From: Xiphophorus maculatus
Taxonomy: Eukaryota; Chordata; Actinopteri; Cyprinodontiformes; Poeciliidae
Assembly (NCBI RefSeq): GCF_002775205.1
Contig: NC_036444.1
Span: 6,242,501-6,306,500 of the forward strand
Length of the DNA stretch: 64,000 nt
Direction of reading: 5' to 3'
In this document: positions 24,540 through 61,929 of the stretch, one piece after another
How the letters are laid out: every line of letters begins with the position of its first letter
Position numbering within the stretch: the stretch's first letter is position 1
The notes under the pieces: model-generated
What the model was told of the DNA's origin: nothing
Databases searched by the model: none
The model's input: only the letters and a program-made list of their open reading frames with translations
Translations under genes and position numbers: made by a program

Positions 24540-26613
24540 TTAAAGCACGCTCACAGGTACATTTTCAATTTTCATGAGTTCTGTCACGAAGTGCAGCGGA
24601 TTCTCTGACCTCCAGTCTCTTTCTCCACATCTCACCACCACGCCTCCTACAGCGACGGTTTCAGTGACAAACAGATTTAGTCGCAGCTCACAGTTTTTGA
24701 GCTCGTCCAGAGAGCTCACCTTCAGAATCAGCACCAGGCTGTTGGACTCGGGGCTGAAGCTGCTCTGAGTCGGACAGGTGTGCAAAGGTGGCAGACTGCC
24801 GAGGACAGCCACGTCCTCCAGTCTCTGAGGTCTCCCAGTGAGGTTCAACACGGTGACTGTCAGTGTTTGTTGGTCTGGAGAAAAGGCCGCAGTGAAATGG
24901 AGGACAGGTTTGTTGCAGGAAGCGCCGGAGCCGTAGCTCAGCGAAGCCAGGGGAATTAAATGTGAGTTATTGCTGATCCTGATTAGTTTGCTGCGTTCAC
25001 TGAACGCTCTGTAATCTCCAGCCACCGTGCAGCGCCTCTGCATGGCCTTACATGTTCTGGTGAGCGTACCCAGTTTGGGTAGCGACGGCAGGGACGCTCG
25101 GCTCGGGTGAATGGGTTTGTAAAGCGGAGCTGTTTGCAGTGGTGAGCTGAAGCGACGCAGAGAAAAACGAGATGCAGTCTGCTCATCTTCATCGCTGTCC
25201 GGTTGGGTTTGATCAGAAAATACACGAGGTGAACGTTCACTCTCGGAAAGAGCCGGGCTAGAAAACGTGGACGGATAATCCGGCGTTTCTCTGCCCAACA
25301 CCAGCCGGGGTCCGGAAGCTTCTCTTTGGAGATGTATTTCCAGAGCTGAGGTGGAAGTTTCAGCAGAAGTCTGAGTTGAGGTAAATGATTTAGGGATTGT
25401 TGTACAGATGTCACTGTTTTTCCAGCACAGAAAACATCCCAGCAGCAGAGACAGACAAAACACGATCAGTCCAACCAGAAGAAGAACCTGAAGATGAACT
25501 GCAGGAATAAGAAAGACGAGCTTTGTTAGAAGGTTTGGTCGTCCAGCTTTCAGGTCAAATCAAAGTAAATCCTCTTTTAGTTCTACACTGGAAAAACACA
25601 AAATATAAATAGTATTTTCGGTCTAGTTTCTAGTGCAAATATCTTAGTACACTAGAAATAAGACAAAACAGACTTTTAGCAAGATATCGACAGTCGTTTT
25701 AAGTACACAATATTGATGAAAAACTACTTGTTCCACTGATAGATTATTTCACTTATATATATAAAGATAAAGATAATTGTCCATGTTAGAAGTGAAATAA
25801 TCTGCCAGTGGAACTAGCACCTTTTCACCAATATTAAGGAATTTTAGACTTCAAACAAGCTCCTATCTAAGTATCTTGAAAAGTTACTTACAATTTAGTT
25901 TAGTTAGTAATTAAGTGTACTAATATATTTGCACTACAAAAGAAAACAAAAATATTTGGTAAGATTTTGTTTTTGCAGTGTTGGCTTTCAGGGTATCTGA
26001 CCAAAAGGACGCCTCTATCAATTTGATGAACATTAGGACTATAAAGGACAATAAACTTTGAACTTGTTTTTCCAACATATACACATATTGAGGCTGAATG
26101 TTTTTCATATCCAGACAATTATTTGTTGATTCCTTGACTTTAGCCACAAGCAAACAGGTAGAGCTGCTTTGAATCTGTGACTGGTCCACATTAAAACCAG
26201 GATAACCAGACTTTGTGTATAATCCTTTGTTGAACAGGTGCCTAATGCACTCCCAGAGCGGATAATGTTTCTGTAAAAGTGTCCGACCCAGATGAAAAAC
26301 AACAAAAAACAAACGTGAACCGCAGCTGTCACTTCTGGGAGAAAATAAAGCAGAAGTAATTCTGACAAACGGTAAAAAAATATATCTTAAAGTGATATTC
26401 AGGTGTTGTTTCTTTTAGCCTTATAAATGTACCTTAGATATTTGCATCCATAAACTTTAAAACTGTACCTTCTAGTTGTTTGGTGAAGAGGACTTGCACC
26501 AGGAGCCAGAAGAAGAGGACCACCATGATCCCTTCAATCATGCCCTTGCAGCAGAAAAGCAGCACAGACTGCCACAGGGGCTGACCCGGGTATTCTTCAT
26601 CATGGTACGGCAT
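24540..26613 (-). CDS. Two-segment membrane protein with degenerate C2-like domain
   Basis: Two exons, 26469-26613 and 24540-25498, join in phase (G|TT) to 367 codons plus stop. The first ATG (MPYHDEEYPGQP) follows no in-frame upstream start. Residues about 17-45 (SVLLFCCKGMIEGIMVVLFF) and 51-75 (LQVLLLVGLIVFCLSLLLGC) are hydrophobic and separated by a short polar stretch, so the protein is probably a two-pass or hairpin membrane protein. A Ser/Pro-rich linker follows. From about residue 255 the sequence VLHFTAAFSPDQQTLTVTVL resembles the first strands of a synaptotagmin C2 domain. The usual clusters of Ca2+-binding aspartates are not seen, so calcium binding is doubtful. There is no second C2. 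I cannot name a family. A TATAAA at 27131-27136 (minus strand) with a GC-rich start region near 27060-27110 may be its promoter, which would imply an upstream noncoding exon. Confidence 0.8.
25586..25980. mobile_element. Foldback MITE A, complete copy
   Basis: It starts CACTGGAAAAACACAAAATA and ends GTAAGATTTTGTTTTTGCAGTG-like sequence, with arms meeting near 25780. It fills most of the single intron of the C2-like membrane protein gene, so a hairpin of about 190 bp could form in that intron. Confidence 0.85.
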
Positions 26614-27130
26614 GGCACCAAAACGTTTAGGTCAGAGCCTTTTTAAAAACATCCAAAGGTAAAAGTCCAAAGATCATGTTAAAAAAAACATAATTTATTA
26701 AGTATTTAAAATTACTCTTAATGCTGTCAGTTTAAGAGAATGAGTTAAATCCATTGTTTGACACAACAAAGGCACAAAAGTAGAAAAATAAAATGAAGAA
26801 AAACAAATTCTGGTTATTTCATCTCCTCCTCAGCCATTTTCCTGAAATACTTCCACAAAACCCTCCACATGTTCCCCGTCTCCATCACAGGACAGCGCTG
26901 CCCTCATTTGTGGAGTGACTTGATGAGAATCACTGGTCTGCGGTGGGTGGGGATTTCCCAGCTCATAATACCTCCGCTACATCTCTCTCTGTTCTGCTCC
27001 TGATGTCAGTGAGTCGTCACTACAGGATAACTATAAACCTCCATCCCCCACCCACATCCCCACACCCTCCGGCTCCAACTGCCTGCAGAGCGGAGGAGGA
27101 CGAAAGAATTTATGCATCACTAAAACTTCC

Positions 27131-27136
27131 TTTATA
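27131..27136 (-). promoter_or_regulatory. TATA box candidate for the C2-like membrane protein gene
   Basis: TATAAA on the minus strand, 495 bases upstream of the ATG, is followed about 30 bases on by a GC-rich stretch. Placement fits a promoter, but the transcription start is not shown. Confidence 0.3.
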
Positions 27137-27207
27137 CTCCCTCTTTCTGCTGCCATGACAACCAGACGAATGGGAATCAGGCATCCATCAAAATTAAGTT
27201 TGTGATC

Positions 27208-27720
27208 AGAGTTGGATAGTAACTAGTTACGTTTACATTTAGGAGTATTTTTACTATGCTGTACTTTTTAATTGAGTAGTTTTATAATGAGGTATCTCTA
27301 CTCTTGAGTAAAATTTCTAGATTTTCTGCACACTGAATGAAAAACAAACATGTTTTAACCAAAAATTCACCAGACACAGACACACACCTGCAGTTTTTGC
27401 TAAAGCTTCATAAGTTTTACATTGAAAAAAACAGATTAGGAAAGACTTATTTTTGCCTGATTTTGTTATTAATATAAATTTCATTCTTAAAATGCCAAAA
27501 TTTCCATTTAGCTTTACATTTTGGTCCATCTGATTATGTATTTTTTAAATATTAAATGATTGATAATTTGATCAGTTACTCAGTGCCTGAGTAGACTTTT
27601 TATCAAATACTTTTTTACTCCTTGAGTAATTTCTTGGACGACTACTTTTTATTTTTACTTGAGTAAAAATATGTTGAAATAGTACTGCTTCTTGTTGAGT
27701 ACATTTTTTGGCTGAGGAGT
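27208..27720. repeat. Dispersed repeat family F, copy 1
   Basis: It contains AACAAACATGTTTTAACC, CACAGACACACACCTGCAGT and TACTTGAGTAAAAAT blocks. The same blocks occur in order at 42325-43110 (interrupted) and 52735-53180, and the outer part recurs at about 60002-60170. It is noncoding. Confidence 0.7.
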
Positions 27721-28185
27721 TTTGACTAAAAGATATTCAAAAACAAAGGTGTTTTTATCTTAAATATAAAATATATTTATAGATTTTGGCAAAAAAATTT
27801 TTTTTTTCAGCAAATGGCCCTTTGAGTCTGTATACTCCGATTAATCACTAACTTAATTGACTGATTGAAATCACCATTAATCGTTTCAACCCCAATGCAG
27901 TGTAAGAGTTCTCTGAATGATGAGGAAAGCCTGAATTTAACCATATTGCATTATAACTAGCATTAACATGGACAGCATATGTAGGATTAAGTTGCACTGA
28001 AATTATTTGGATTCATGTCATATTTTGGACTGAATTAGATTCTGTGTATTTGTATTAATATGAATTGTTCTGGTTTGTCTTGCAGAAGAACATGGTGATT
28101 ATATTCATCACCAATCTACGTATCAACCGCAAACCACAAAGACAAAACAAACAAAAATAAAATGCTTAATTAAAAAAAAAACGAT

Positions 28186-30668
28186 GATGGCTCCGTTCAC
28201 ACTGCTCCCTGAAATGAGCCAATTCCGATTTTATGTCCAGTCGGATTTTTTTTTTTTTTTTTTGGCGTGGTCGTTCATATTTTCAAATATATGCGACTTG
28301 TACGTGATCTCTCGTGTGAACAGAAACCTACCAGAAAGTGTCCCGCATGCGCAGTAGAGGGCGCAATAACGTCATAGAGCGCATGCTCAGTGTTTGCGGA
28401 AGTAAACCCTGATGCTAACGGTGGAGCATAGAACGGCACCATAAGTTCAGTTGCGTTGCCACACGGTACGTCTCCACGTTTCTCCATTAACAGGAGAGTA
28501 AAACAGGGCTGCGATATTTCCCCGTTTCACTTCATGTTGGTGAGTATTTTCATAAAAAACTCAAATATACTGAAATTGAAAGTTTTAGATTACCAAATTA
28601 TTATCAGTCAACTAGCTGATGACACCACCATTTTTTTGAAGAGTCTAGACCAAATCCCTAAAGTACTTGAGTTAATTAATACTTTCTCCAAAGCATCAGG
28701 ATTAACCTTAAACCTGCAGAGCCATGAACTGATGATGGCGGAAGCTTGTAGTATTCCCGTGAAATCCTCAGTTAATTTTAATAACTAAAGATGCTAAACT
28801 CAGTGAAACTGTTAACATAGAGAATAAAATACAGAATTGCAAATCTCAGTTAAATAGATGGCTCCAAAGAGATCTGACCCTGTTTGGGAGAACCTATTTA
28901 ACCAAAATGGAGTCGCTGTCCCGGTGCGTTTACCCAGCTTATTCTATGGCCATACCTAACAAATACATAAAAGCTATAAATAAGTTGAACTTACATGTCA
29001 TCTGGAAAAATCGAGTCCACTACTTAAAGAAAGCAGATATGGTTAAAGACTTTAAAGATGGAGGTGTACAAGCTATTGACTTTGATTGTTTAAATGCGGT
29101 CTTAAAGGTAAATTGGTTGAAATCCTTTTTAATAAGTGGAAATAGTATCTGGTTATTGTCTCCCCAAAGGTTTGTTTAAAAAATTGGATGCATAGATTTT
29201 GTTCTTTGATGTGTGTAAAAACAACTTTACTCCTCACCAAACTCCCGTCTGGAACAACAGATATGTGTTACACAGAAATAAGTCTCTGTATTTGGATCAC
29301 TGGATGGAAAAAGGTATTTGGTCCATAAGACATTTTCTTAATGACAGTGGAGATTGGTTGTCTTATTGTATAATTGTATAATTATTGTATAATTTGGATT
29401 GCTCACGCACTCAGTTTAACACAGTAATGAGCTCCATCCCCACTGCAGTCAAATATGTGGTTCAAAATATAAACATTCAATCAGCTCATCTTCAGTTACC
29501 TGCACTTCAATTGTTTGGAGTTAACCTTTTGGACAAAAGTAATTCTAACAAACGGATGCGTCAGCATCTAACTATTTTTTTATTTCCTGTCCGACCAAAT
29601 AAAAATCAATTTTAAATTTGTTTTCTGATTCAGAGGTTAATAAGTGGAGAACTTCTTACCTTAAATACCCTCCAAGTCCTAAAGCTAAAGAAGTTCATTT
29701 TAAAATTCTCAACATTTTTCCATCCAGGCAACTATTAAGACAAAGATTCAGCTTTGATACCAACAGCTGTACCTTTTGTGACAATGACATTGAAACAACA
29801 GATCATCTCTTTTTCTATTGTGTGTAAACTGAAACATTTTGGAGAAACTTCCAGGACTGGATCTCAACAAAACTTTTCCTACATCATCCCTTAAAAAAGA
29901 GAGGATGTAATATTTGGAAAAACCCGCAGAGACAGAAGAACCGACCTCATTCTTAACCTGCTGATCCTCGCCAAATTCTTCATCCACTCCTGCAAATGGG
30001 GAGATAGAAAACCTGACTTTTCAGCCTTTAAAAACCTTCTAATGGACAATCACTACAGAACCTTAAAACTGATGAAAAACAAGCAGGGAATACATCGCCA
30101 CAATAATCTGAATTTATTTGAGAACTAATGCCCCTTTGTCTTTTTCTGTTTGTTTTTGTCGTTCTGCTATCCCTCCGTTTGATATCTGACAAATTTTATT
30201 TATTTATATGTTTACTTTTTTATTGTTGTCTTATAATTATACAGTATGTGTGCCTTGATTTCTTCATGTATGTACATGCCACGTGATCTTGTATAATTGT
30301 TCAAAGTGTTTAATAAAATTTTTTTTAAAACGGTGGAGCATGGCTTACTTATAAGTTATTGTACGACCGGAGCCAGCACATTAACAACTTAATCTCCATT
30401 ATCGTCCGCCATAGTTGTTTTTCTTCCCGCTTGCGCGTATCAGGACGCAGAACAGCGACGTTTGTCAAGTATCAATGACTTCCATGTCGGATGAACGTGA
30501 CCTGGACGTTCAGATTCGGATCACATAAAAATCAGATGCGTATCGGATGTCCAAGTAGTCTGGATCGCATTCAAAGAAATCCGATCCGTGTTGTTCAGAC
30601 TGCCATGAAAAAATAAGACACAGGTCGCAGGACCCAAAATTGGGTCGCTTCAGGTTTCAATGTGAACG
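28186..30668. mobile_element. TIR element B, interrupted by a LINE
   Basis: The left part (28186-28429) begins CCGTTCACACTG and the right part (30329-30668) ends CAGGTTTCAATGTGAACG; with GACCCAATTTTGGG inside, the ends form imperfect terminal inverted repeats of about 35 bp. A related uninterrupted stretch at 37120-37300 shares the CGCATGCGCAGTAGA, GTTTGCGGAAGTAAAC and GACCGGAGCCAG blocks in the same order. This confirms that the LINE at 28430-30328 is inserted in it. No transposase is present. Confidence 0.7.
28430..30328 (+). mobile_element. 5'-truncated L1/Tx1-type LINE with 13-bp target-site duplication
   Basis: AACGGTGGAGCAT is present at both 28417-28429 and 30329-30341, directly flanking the insert, as expected for target-primed reverse transcription. 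The body encodes the end of reverse transcriptase: PHGTSPRFSINRRVKQGCDI then LADDTTIFLKSL, an ADD-type active-site box at about 28612-28647. Then come broken frames (28907-29179, 29199-29381, 29385-29615) resembling the L1 ORF2 C-terminal region, and a cysteine motif C-X2-C-X8-H-X4-C near 29767-29826. It ends TTTAATAAAATTTTTTTT. Stops and frameshifts show that it is dead. The upstream endonuclease and most of RT are missing. Confidence 0.85.
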
Positions 30669-30669
30669 T

Positions 30670-31712
30670 AGCTAAGATTGAATTTAACAGAATAAATACA
30701 CCAGCACTAGCTGCTTTCCAAAGTTTTTCCAGCACCACGAATCTCTGTTTTATTTCTCATGGCTGCCCATCCAAAGAAAGAATGAAACTCAGGACCAGCA
30801 CAGCGGTAAATGCCAAAGTCACAGCAGCAGCAAAGATATGTCTACTTGATTGTCCACATCCAGATTATTTTTAGCTCGCAGCTAAAGGAACATGTTGCAT
30901 ATTTCGAGTAGAATGAGGTAGCAGTGTCAGTGTTTTCCTGTCCAAAACAGGAGGTCATCAACCATACATTCTCTGCTTTTGTACAAACACAGCAACTCAT
31001 TAGCAGATAAAGAACAAGTCTGAGAAACTTAACATGGGAAGACAACTGAGGTAAACGTTGCACCACTTCAGCATTACAAATAGTTCCCTGCTTAAACACA
31101 AGTCTCACTTTCATAGCCAACAGGAAATAAATGTTAAAAACTAAATCTAAATGATTAAATAATAAAAAAACAGTAAATAGATCCATCCACTCTGCACACT
31201 TTCTTTTTCTGAGAAAACATTTTCTTGTATATTCCTTGAAATCCTTGATGAAAATCATAAAGTATCAGTCAAGTTAACCTGAATAATTACAAAAGGCATC
31301 AGCAAAAACAGTTGAAGACAGACGCTATGTCACCAAGCTAAAGCTTTATGGTTTCTGCTAGCTACACTTTAGCAACTACATTCAGATTATTATGCAAATA
31401 AATTCAAGTAGTAGAAATTATTGGTGTCACTGAAACCCAAGCAGAGTCCATTAAGGATGTTCATTGTGTGTTCCCTGTCAAGTTCCTAAAAAAGAAAATA
31501 TTCCCAACAGGTACAGTAAACTGATATGAATCCATATTTATGTGAAGGTTTCAAATGATATAGTCCAGTTTGAAAGACTATCAGAGTAAATTAAAAGTGA
31601 TTAAGTGGAAAAAAAGAGACTTTTTTTGTGTGTGACATTATTTTTCCCTGAAGTGCCCACTTTTTAAGTACCAGAGGCATATTAGGTGCATCAGAGACAG
31701 ATTTTAAAAGCT
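30670..31712. other. Interval 3' of ARID3B, probably partly its 3' UTR
   Basis: I see no gene. A 138-codon open frame on the minus strand (30842-31258) has no recognisable features and may simply be 3' UTR of ARID3B, which is transcribed in that direction and stops at 31713. No repeat family used elsewhere in the window is evident. Confidence 0.4.
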
Positions 31713-51992
<20,280 letters not shown>

Positions 51993-52734
51993 CGTCGCCA
52001 ACAGGTTTGTTTTGTTTTGTTCCTCCCGGCAGAATTAAGTCACATCTCATCAGCAGCGCTGTCCTTTAGGAATGCGTTTTCTTGGTTTTTGTTTTGTTTT
52101 GCTCTTTTGGACCGGGGGTGACTTTAAAAGCCTGGGTTGGTGTGGGAGGCCGGAGCGGTCGGAGCTGGAGGAGGGGTAAATAACGCGCAGTGTTACCTCC
52201 CTGGTCACTGCGCATGGAAACTCAAACATTTTGATTGTCTCTGACTAGGTGACCCCCTCACCCACAGCCCGGGTGAATGAAAGGCCCGCCCCGTGCGTAA
52301 AAAGTCCTCAAGTGTTTTTTTTTTTTTTTTTCTTCCTTTCCTCTCCTTGGAGGAGCGATGATAAACTTCCCAACCTCTCCACGAGAAAACTCCCACTCGA
52401 TGCACAACCCTCTGATTATTATTCAGTGAGATAACGAGAGGAAAACAGCATTAAAAAAAAAGAAGGTGGAAACATTTTACATTTAAATCTAAACTAAACG
52501 CTCCGTTTTCTCCAGTTGTAACTAAACACCCCGCGGTTCCAGCCAATCAAGCACCCCATTGTTTACGTAACATTTGCGTGCATTTCGGTTTGTTTTTGGA
52601 GGATAAATCAAATATATATTACTTTAAAAAAAATATATGATAAATAAAGTGTGGTGTGTATTTGTATTCAGCAGAAACACCTTTAGGTCTACTCATCTAG
52701 AAATAGACTCTGCGACTAATAATGGGTAAAATTA

Positions 52735-53180
52735 GAGTTGAGTAATAAATTACATTTACTCGATTACATTTAGTGGAGTAACTTTTTAGAAAAATGTACT
52801 TACAAGAGTATTTTTATTACACCTGTACTTTCTACTTTTACTTGAATAAAATTTCTAGATTTTCTATCCACTGGATGAAAAACAAACATGTTTTAACCAA
52901 AAGTTCAGACACACACCTGCAGTTTTTGTTAAAGTTTCATGAGTTTTATATTGAGAGAAAATGTTTTCTTTTGCTTGATTGTTATTTTATTGTTACTTAT
53001 ATGACTTATTGTCATTTTCATCCTTAAAATACCAGAAATTTCACTTAACTTTACATTTTAACCCATCTGATAACTCAGTACTTGATACTTTTTAGCAAAT
53101 ACTTTTCACTTATACTTGAGTAAAAATCTGTTGTTGAAGTAGTGCTACTCTTATTGAGTTGAGTACAATTTTTGGGTTCT
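52735..53180. repeat. Dispersed repeat family F, copy 3
   Basis: It carries GAAAAACAAACATGTTTTAA, CAGACACACACCTGCAGTTT and ATACTTGAGTAAAAAT in the same order as 27208-27720. Noncoding. Confidence 0.7.
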
Positions 53181-53244
53181 CTGGGTAAAATATTAAAGTA
53201 AGATTGAAAGCAGAGAATCTGTGAATTTGAAAAAAACAAACAAA

Positions 53245-53870
53245 AAAACATGCATCACCGCAGCATAATGCTGCCACCACCATATTTCACATTTTCTGTC
53301 ACCGAATATGACAAACAGGATTTTTTTCTGATTTTATTCTAGCCAGATTTTATCAGAATCTCCTACCTGAGTTGTTGATCCCTGCAGCTCCTCCAGAGTC
53401 ACCAGCAGTGCCTTGGCAGAGACTCTGCTCAGCTCAGGCCTCCTCTGGGCTACAGCTTTAGGACGGCCGTGTCTTGGTAGGTTCTGCGTTGTGCCAAACC
53501 TTTTCCGTTTCCTGACATGGACTGGACGGTGCTCCGGGAGATCGTCAAAGCTCTGGATATTATTTTACAACCAAACCCGGCTTTAAACTTTTCCACGATT
53601 CCATCTCTGACCTGCCTGCTGTGTTCCTTGGTCTTCATGATGTTTGTTCTCTGAAGCATTCACAGAAAAACTAATCGGATTACACACAGGTGGTCCTCAT
53701 TTACCAATAAACTGACTTTTAAGGGGAGCTGAATACTTGCGCACAACACACTTTTCTAATTTGCATTTGGAAAGACTTTTAAAAATGATACACCTCACAA
53801 TTAAGTTAATCTGATATTTGAGAGAAAAAACTCAGCAGCATGAATATTTTCCACAGGGCATTGAAAGAAA
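53245..53870 (-). mobile_element. Tc1-like transposon remnant
   Basis: It includes the N-terminal part of a Tc1-type transposase reading frame (see pseudogene 53380-53659) and 5' flanking blocks such as ACACAGGTGGTCCTCATTTA. The right end finishes near TCCACAGGGCATTGAAAG. The catalytic DDE portion is deleted. Confidence 0.65.
53380..53659 (-). pseudogene. Tc1-like transposase, N-terminal fragment, frameshifted
   Basis: The minus-strand frame contains MKTKEHSRQVRDGIVEKFKA then CKIISRALTISRSTVQS, the first helix-turn-helix of a Tc1-type DNA-binding domain. After that the frame shifts; the expected PRHGRP hook appears in another frame. The catalytic domain is missing. Dead copy. Confidence 0.75.
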
Positions 53871-55238
53871 GAACCAGAACTTTATTTGAAGTGCTTCTAT
53901 TCTTACTCCAAGTGATAACCCTGTGGGTGGTAATCTGTGGTCATAGTTGCCCCGCCCCATTCTAAATAAAGCCCAAGGCAGAGGCAGTTGACATGACCTG
54001 ATTGATTACAGGATATGAACATAACTCTGCAGCAGTACAGCAAACCTTTCATGGATGTGAAGGAAACTACAAGCAATAAATGCAAAAAGGGACAAAAAAG
54101 GGGAAAAAAAGAAACAAAAAACGCCAAATTTAATTGGTTTTAATTTCTTCACCAATCTGCACATTTGAGTATAAAATATTTACCTACTCGGGTTAATTTC
54201 TACAAATCTTGTTGGTTTACTATTCGACTCAGGCTGAACAACTGTAATCAGATCTAATGGAACCACTGAAAATGGCCAAATCTTTTCAATTATCATACAC
54301 CCAATACAAAAATATATATTTAAAAATCTATATTTTCTTTGTAAAAAAAAAAAAAGGCTAGATTTCAGAAAACTAGAAAAATTGTCAATGTATGAACTTT
54401 TTAAAACAATTTTATAGGACAGTTATGAAGTTTGTATGAGTTCCAATTACAGTTTTGTACATGAATAAACAATATTCTTAATTATGGATTGAAATGCAGC
54501 AGAATTGTCAGCAACTTAAAACCTAAAACTCTTAATGAGTTTTCACAAAACAAAATAATTTGCTATGAGGCAAGTCAGTCAAAATAAGGGTAAAGATATA
54601 AAATATGTTCATGTATTTTATGAAAATATATAAAACCATGTTTTTATTTTATATATCTGAAATATATAAATATATTTAGTTCCAGTATGTTTATATAATA
54701 TTTATAAATAAATATATTTGGCAAATATCCACCAAATATTTAGTAAAGAATAACATCTGGAAGCCATATTTCACTCTTATAAATAAAATAAAATCCATAT
54801 TTTAACTGATAAAATTAAAAAAAATCCCAAATAGTAATCACATTACACCAACGCCATCGTTGATGAATTTTATTCAACCCGCAAATACATTTTCCCTGAA
54901 ATGAACAGATGTAACGCAGACTCGATACAGTCAGATGAATCCTTACATTCGTGTGACTCTGCTGCCCCCTGGCGGCAAGACCTTCACAAGCATTCAGATG
55001 GTGAGAATCATTTGGTAATGCTTTGATCTAGAGCAACTTGAACTTAAGTCCTGCTAGGCAGATTGTTGAACTTTCAAGAAACGAAAAAAAAGATAAAATT
55101 CCAGTATGTTTACGACACACAAAGATTGAATATTCATCCATATTTTACAAGCAAAAGAAACCAGTAAAGGCAAAATTTAATTCAGACGTGTTTTGATGAG
55201 GCCAACATTTAAATGCAAGAGCTCGATCTTCTCGTACA

Positions 55239-59741
<4,503 letters not shown>

Positions 59742-59799
59742 GATGCGGCGCAGCCAGCAAGACAAACCGGTATGATTTTATCCGGAGGAAGCGGCTCTA

Positions 59800-59850
59800 A
59801 CGGCAGGCGCCAGCAGATAGGTAAGGTCCTTCTGCGCATGTGCAAAGCGG
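59800..59850 (-). promoter_or_regulatory. COX5A proximal promoter with NRF-1-like site
   Basis: TGCGCATGTGCA at 59833-59844 is one base from the NRF-1 palindrome (YGCGCAYGCGCR), about 95 bases upstream of the COX5A ATG. ETS/NRF-2-like GGAGGAAGC lies at about 59780. Nuclear cytochrome oxidase genes are known NRF-1 and NRF-2 targets, so both sites fit the gene. Confidence 0.55.
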
Positions 59851-61929
59851 AGCTCATTCTTGACCTGTTTTGGTCTGCCACGAGTGACAGGAAATGTTAA
59901 ATATGTTTCTACAAATACCTTACACACGAGCCACAAAAGAAAAACAAAATCATAACTGATAATGATAAATTATTAAATATATAAATATGCATATAATCAG
60001 ATGTGGATAGAGTAGTAAAAGCTGTACTCGGGTAAGAGTATCACCACTTCAGCATATTTTCATTTAAGTAAAAGTAACAAGTATTGCAAGTGCAAGAATT
60101 TACTCAAGAAAGAGTGAAAAAGTCTTCTGTAAAAGATTACTTAAGTACTGAGTAACTAAACATAACTATGAACACACGTTTCCGCAACAACAAAACTTGT
60201 ATATGATAATTATGACTGAACTACCATATAATTATGAGATACTATTTTATAATTTAATCTTAGCTATCTCATAATAATGGAATTTCATACTTGTGCTACC
60301 TCATAATGACTTAGCTGCGAATCTTTATAGGTTAGTCATCATGACTAACCTATAAATGTCTTATCTAACAGATACAGATAACCTTTGTTTTTGTTTTCCC
60401 ATCAAACTGGCAGAAATAAGCTTCCAATCATAACATCTCAGTTCAGTTTCTATTGTATTTTTAAACAAAAACAAAAAACGGGACAACACATATAAATGAA
60501 CATAAGCCAAGTGGCTCATTTCTGCCTTTATTTCCATTGGCATGTTCATCTTAAAACACAGATTATAAAAACAAGGATGAAAACCACACATAGAACTCTA
60601 AAAAGAGTTAAAAATCGACCATAAAATCCACGCATATTTGATTATTGTTGACATTTCTGACTTTACAAGAGGCAGGTTTTAAGAAATGATTTAATATTTT
60701 ACAATAGCATCATCAGATGGCCAAAAATTTAGTTATCTAAGACTAAAATGAAAAAGAAAATGCATAAAAATAACAATTTCCACGTAGCATATTGAAAGCA
60801 GAAGAAATAATTCCTTTTATAAATAAAACTTATGAAGCTAATTACAATATGGATAATGCATATATATATATATATATATTATATATTTGAGACAACACAA
60901 TGTATTGTGTAGATAGAAAATAATATTTATAGTAATATTATTTCCTTGTTTTTTGTACAAACAAGGAAACTAACTAACTAATAAACTAAAAATGTTTTTG
61001 CTTACTATACATAAGAAGGTATAGTAGTGCCCATGCTAACAGATTTCTTTTTGGAGCAGGTTGTATAGGTTACTTATATAAATTTTTCTCCCTTGATAGA
61101 TAAATAAAACAACAACAGTTTTTTTTATTACAATAGAAAAAACAGAAGCTGACGAATATGAATCTTGAAACTGAAATTATAAATCAGTTTAATTCAGTTT
61201 TATTTATTTAACGCCAATTTATGACACTTTACAGAAATATAATCTCAATTCAATTATAAATACATTCCAATTGATCTTAGCTACCAAACCGTACAGAACG
61301 CTCAATTAATTATTAAAAGTAGTTTAAAAAGTCAAAACTGTAATAGAGTTAACTTTTGAATATACCTTGCTGCACTTTTGTACTTGATGCTTTTTATTTA
61401 CTTCATTTCATTTTAGTTTGATAAGTTAAACAAAAATAATTATTATAATTTATATCAACTGATATGAAATGTTTATATTGTGATACGTTTTTCAGCCGTA
61501 TTGTCCAGCCCTAAAACAGTATCTAATAACTGGGAGTGCACCGATTGCAGTTTTCTGGCCGATCGCCGCTTGCCGATCTTTAAAAAGCCTGACCTGCCGA
61601 TTCTAATTTTGTCTCTTTTTCTTTGTCTGAAATGTCGCTAAATATAGCAAGAAACTTGTCGAGTTGGAAACAGTGGAGTGACTATTGTTGACTGCAAACA
61701 TGCAGACATGACCTGTTGGGTCAAACCTCTGTCACAGCAGACCAGAAAAGGACAGCAAACTTGGTTGATAAGATCGGCTTCACATGTAAGTATCGGCCAA
61801 TCACCGATCTCCCAAAATTAGAACTAGGTGCACCGCTATAAATTACTTCACAAAAAACAATAGTACTTTTTTCAGTCAAACATTACTACGAAGAAGGAAC
61901 ATGTAATTGCACATTTTCTGGCTTTTTAG
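59851..61929. other. Intergenic: COX5A to RPP25
   Basis: No gene seen. It contains the outer part of repeat F (about 60002-60170), a short (AT)n run (60860-60880) and repeat G (61528-61840). The rest is AT-rich, and its right end may hold RPP25 3' UTR. Confidence 0.5.
61528..61840. repeat. Dispersed repeat family G, copy 2
   Basis: It starts GGGAGTGCACCGATTGCAG and ends AACTAGGTGCACCGC, with TGCCGATCTTTAAAAAGCC and AAGATCGGCTTCACATG inside. It aligns with 50810-51115. Confidence 0.65.

Larger units (their letters stand above)
51993..55238. other. Intergenic: ARID3B promoter side to COX5A 3' side
   Basis: Just upstream of ARID3B (52000-52600) the sequence is GC-richer, with TAAATAACGCGC and CCAATCA near 52542; this is probably the promoter and 5' UTR. 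Next come repeat F (52735-53180) and a Tc1 pseudogene (53245-53870). From 53900 to 55200 the DNA is AT-rich and holds no recognisable gene; its right end is probably COX5A 3' UTR. Confidence 0.5.

Noticed and set aside
24983-25414. 143-codon minus-strand frame
   Set aside because: It overlaps the C2-like membrane protein exon in another frame; the 307-codon frame has the recognisable domain features and a splice partner.
26890-26899. GGACAGCGCT, right half of an RE1/NRSE silencer site upstream of the C2-like gene
   Set aside because: The left half-site is not present at either normal spacing, so a functional REST site is not supported.
30842-31258. 138-codon minus-strand frame with hydrophobic patches
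   Set aside because: No homology recognised, no splice context, and it lies where the ARID3B 3' UTR is expected.
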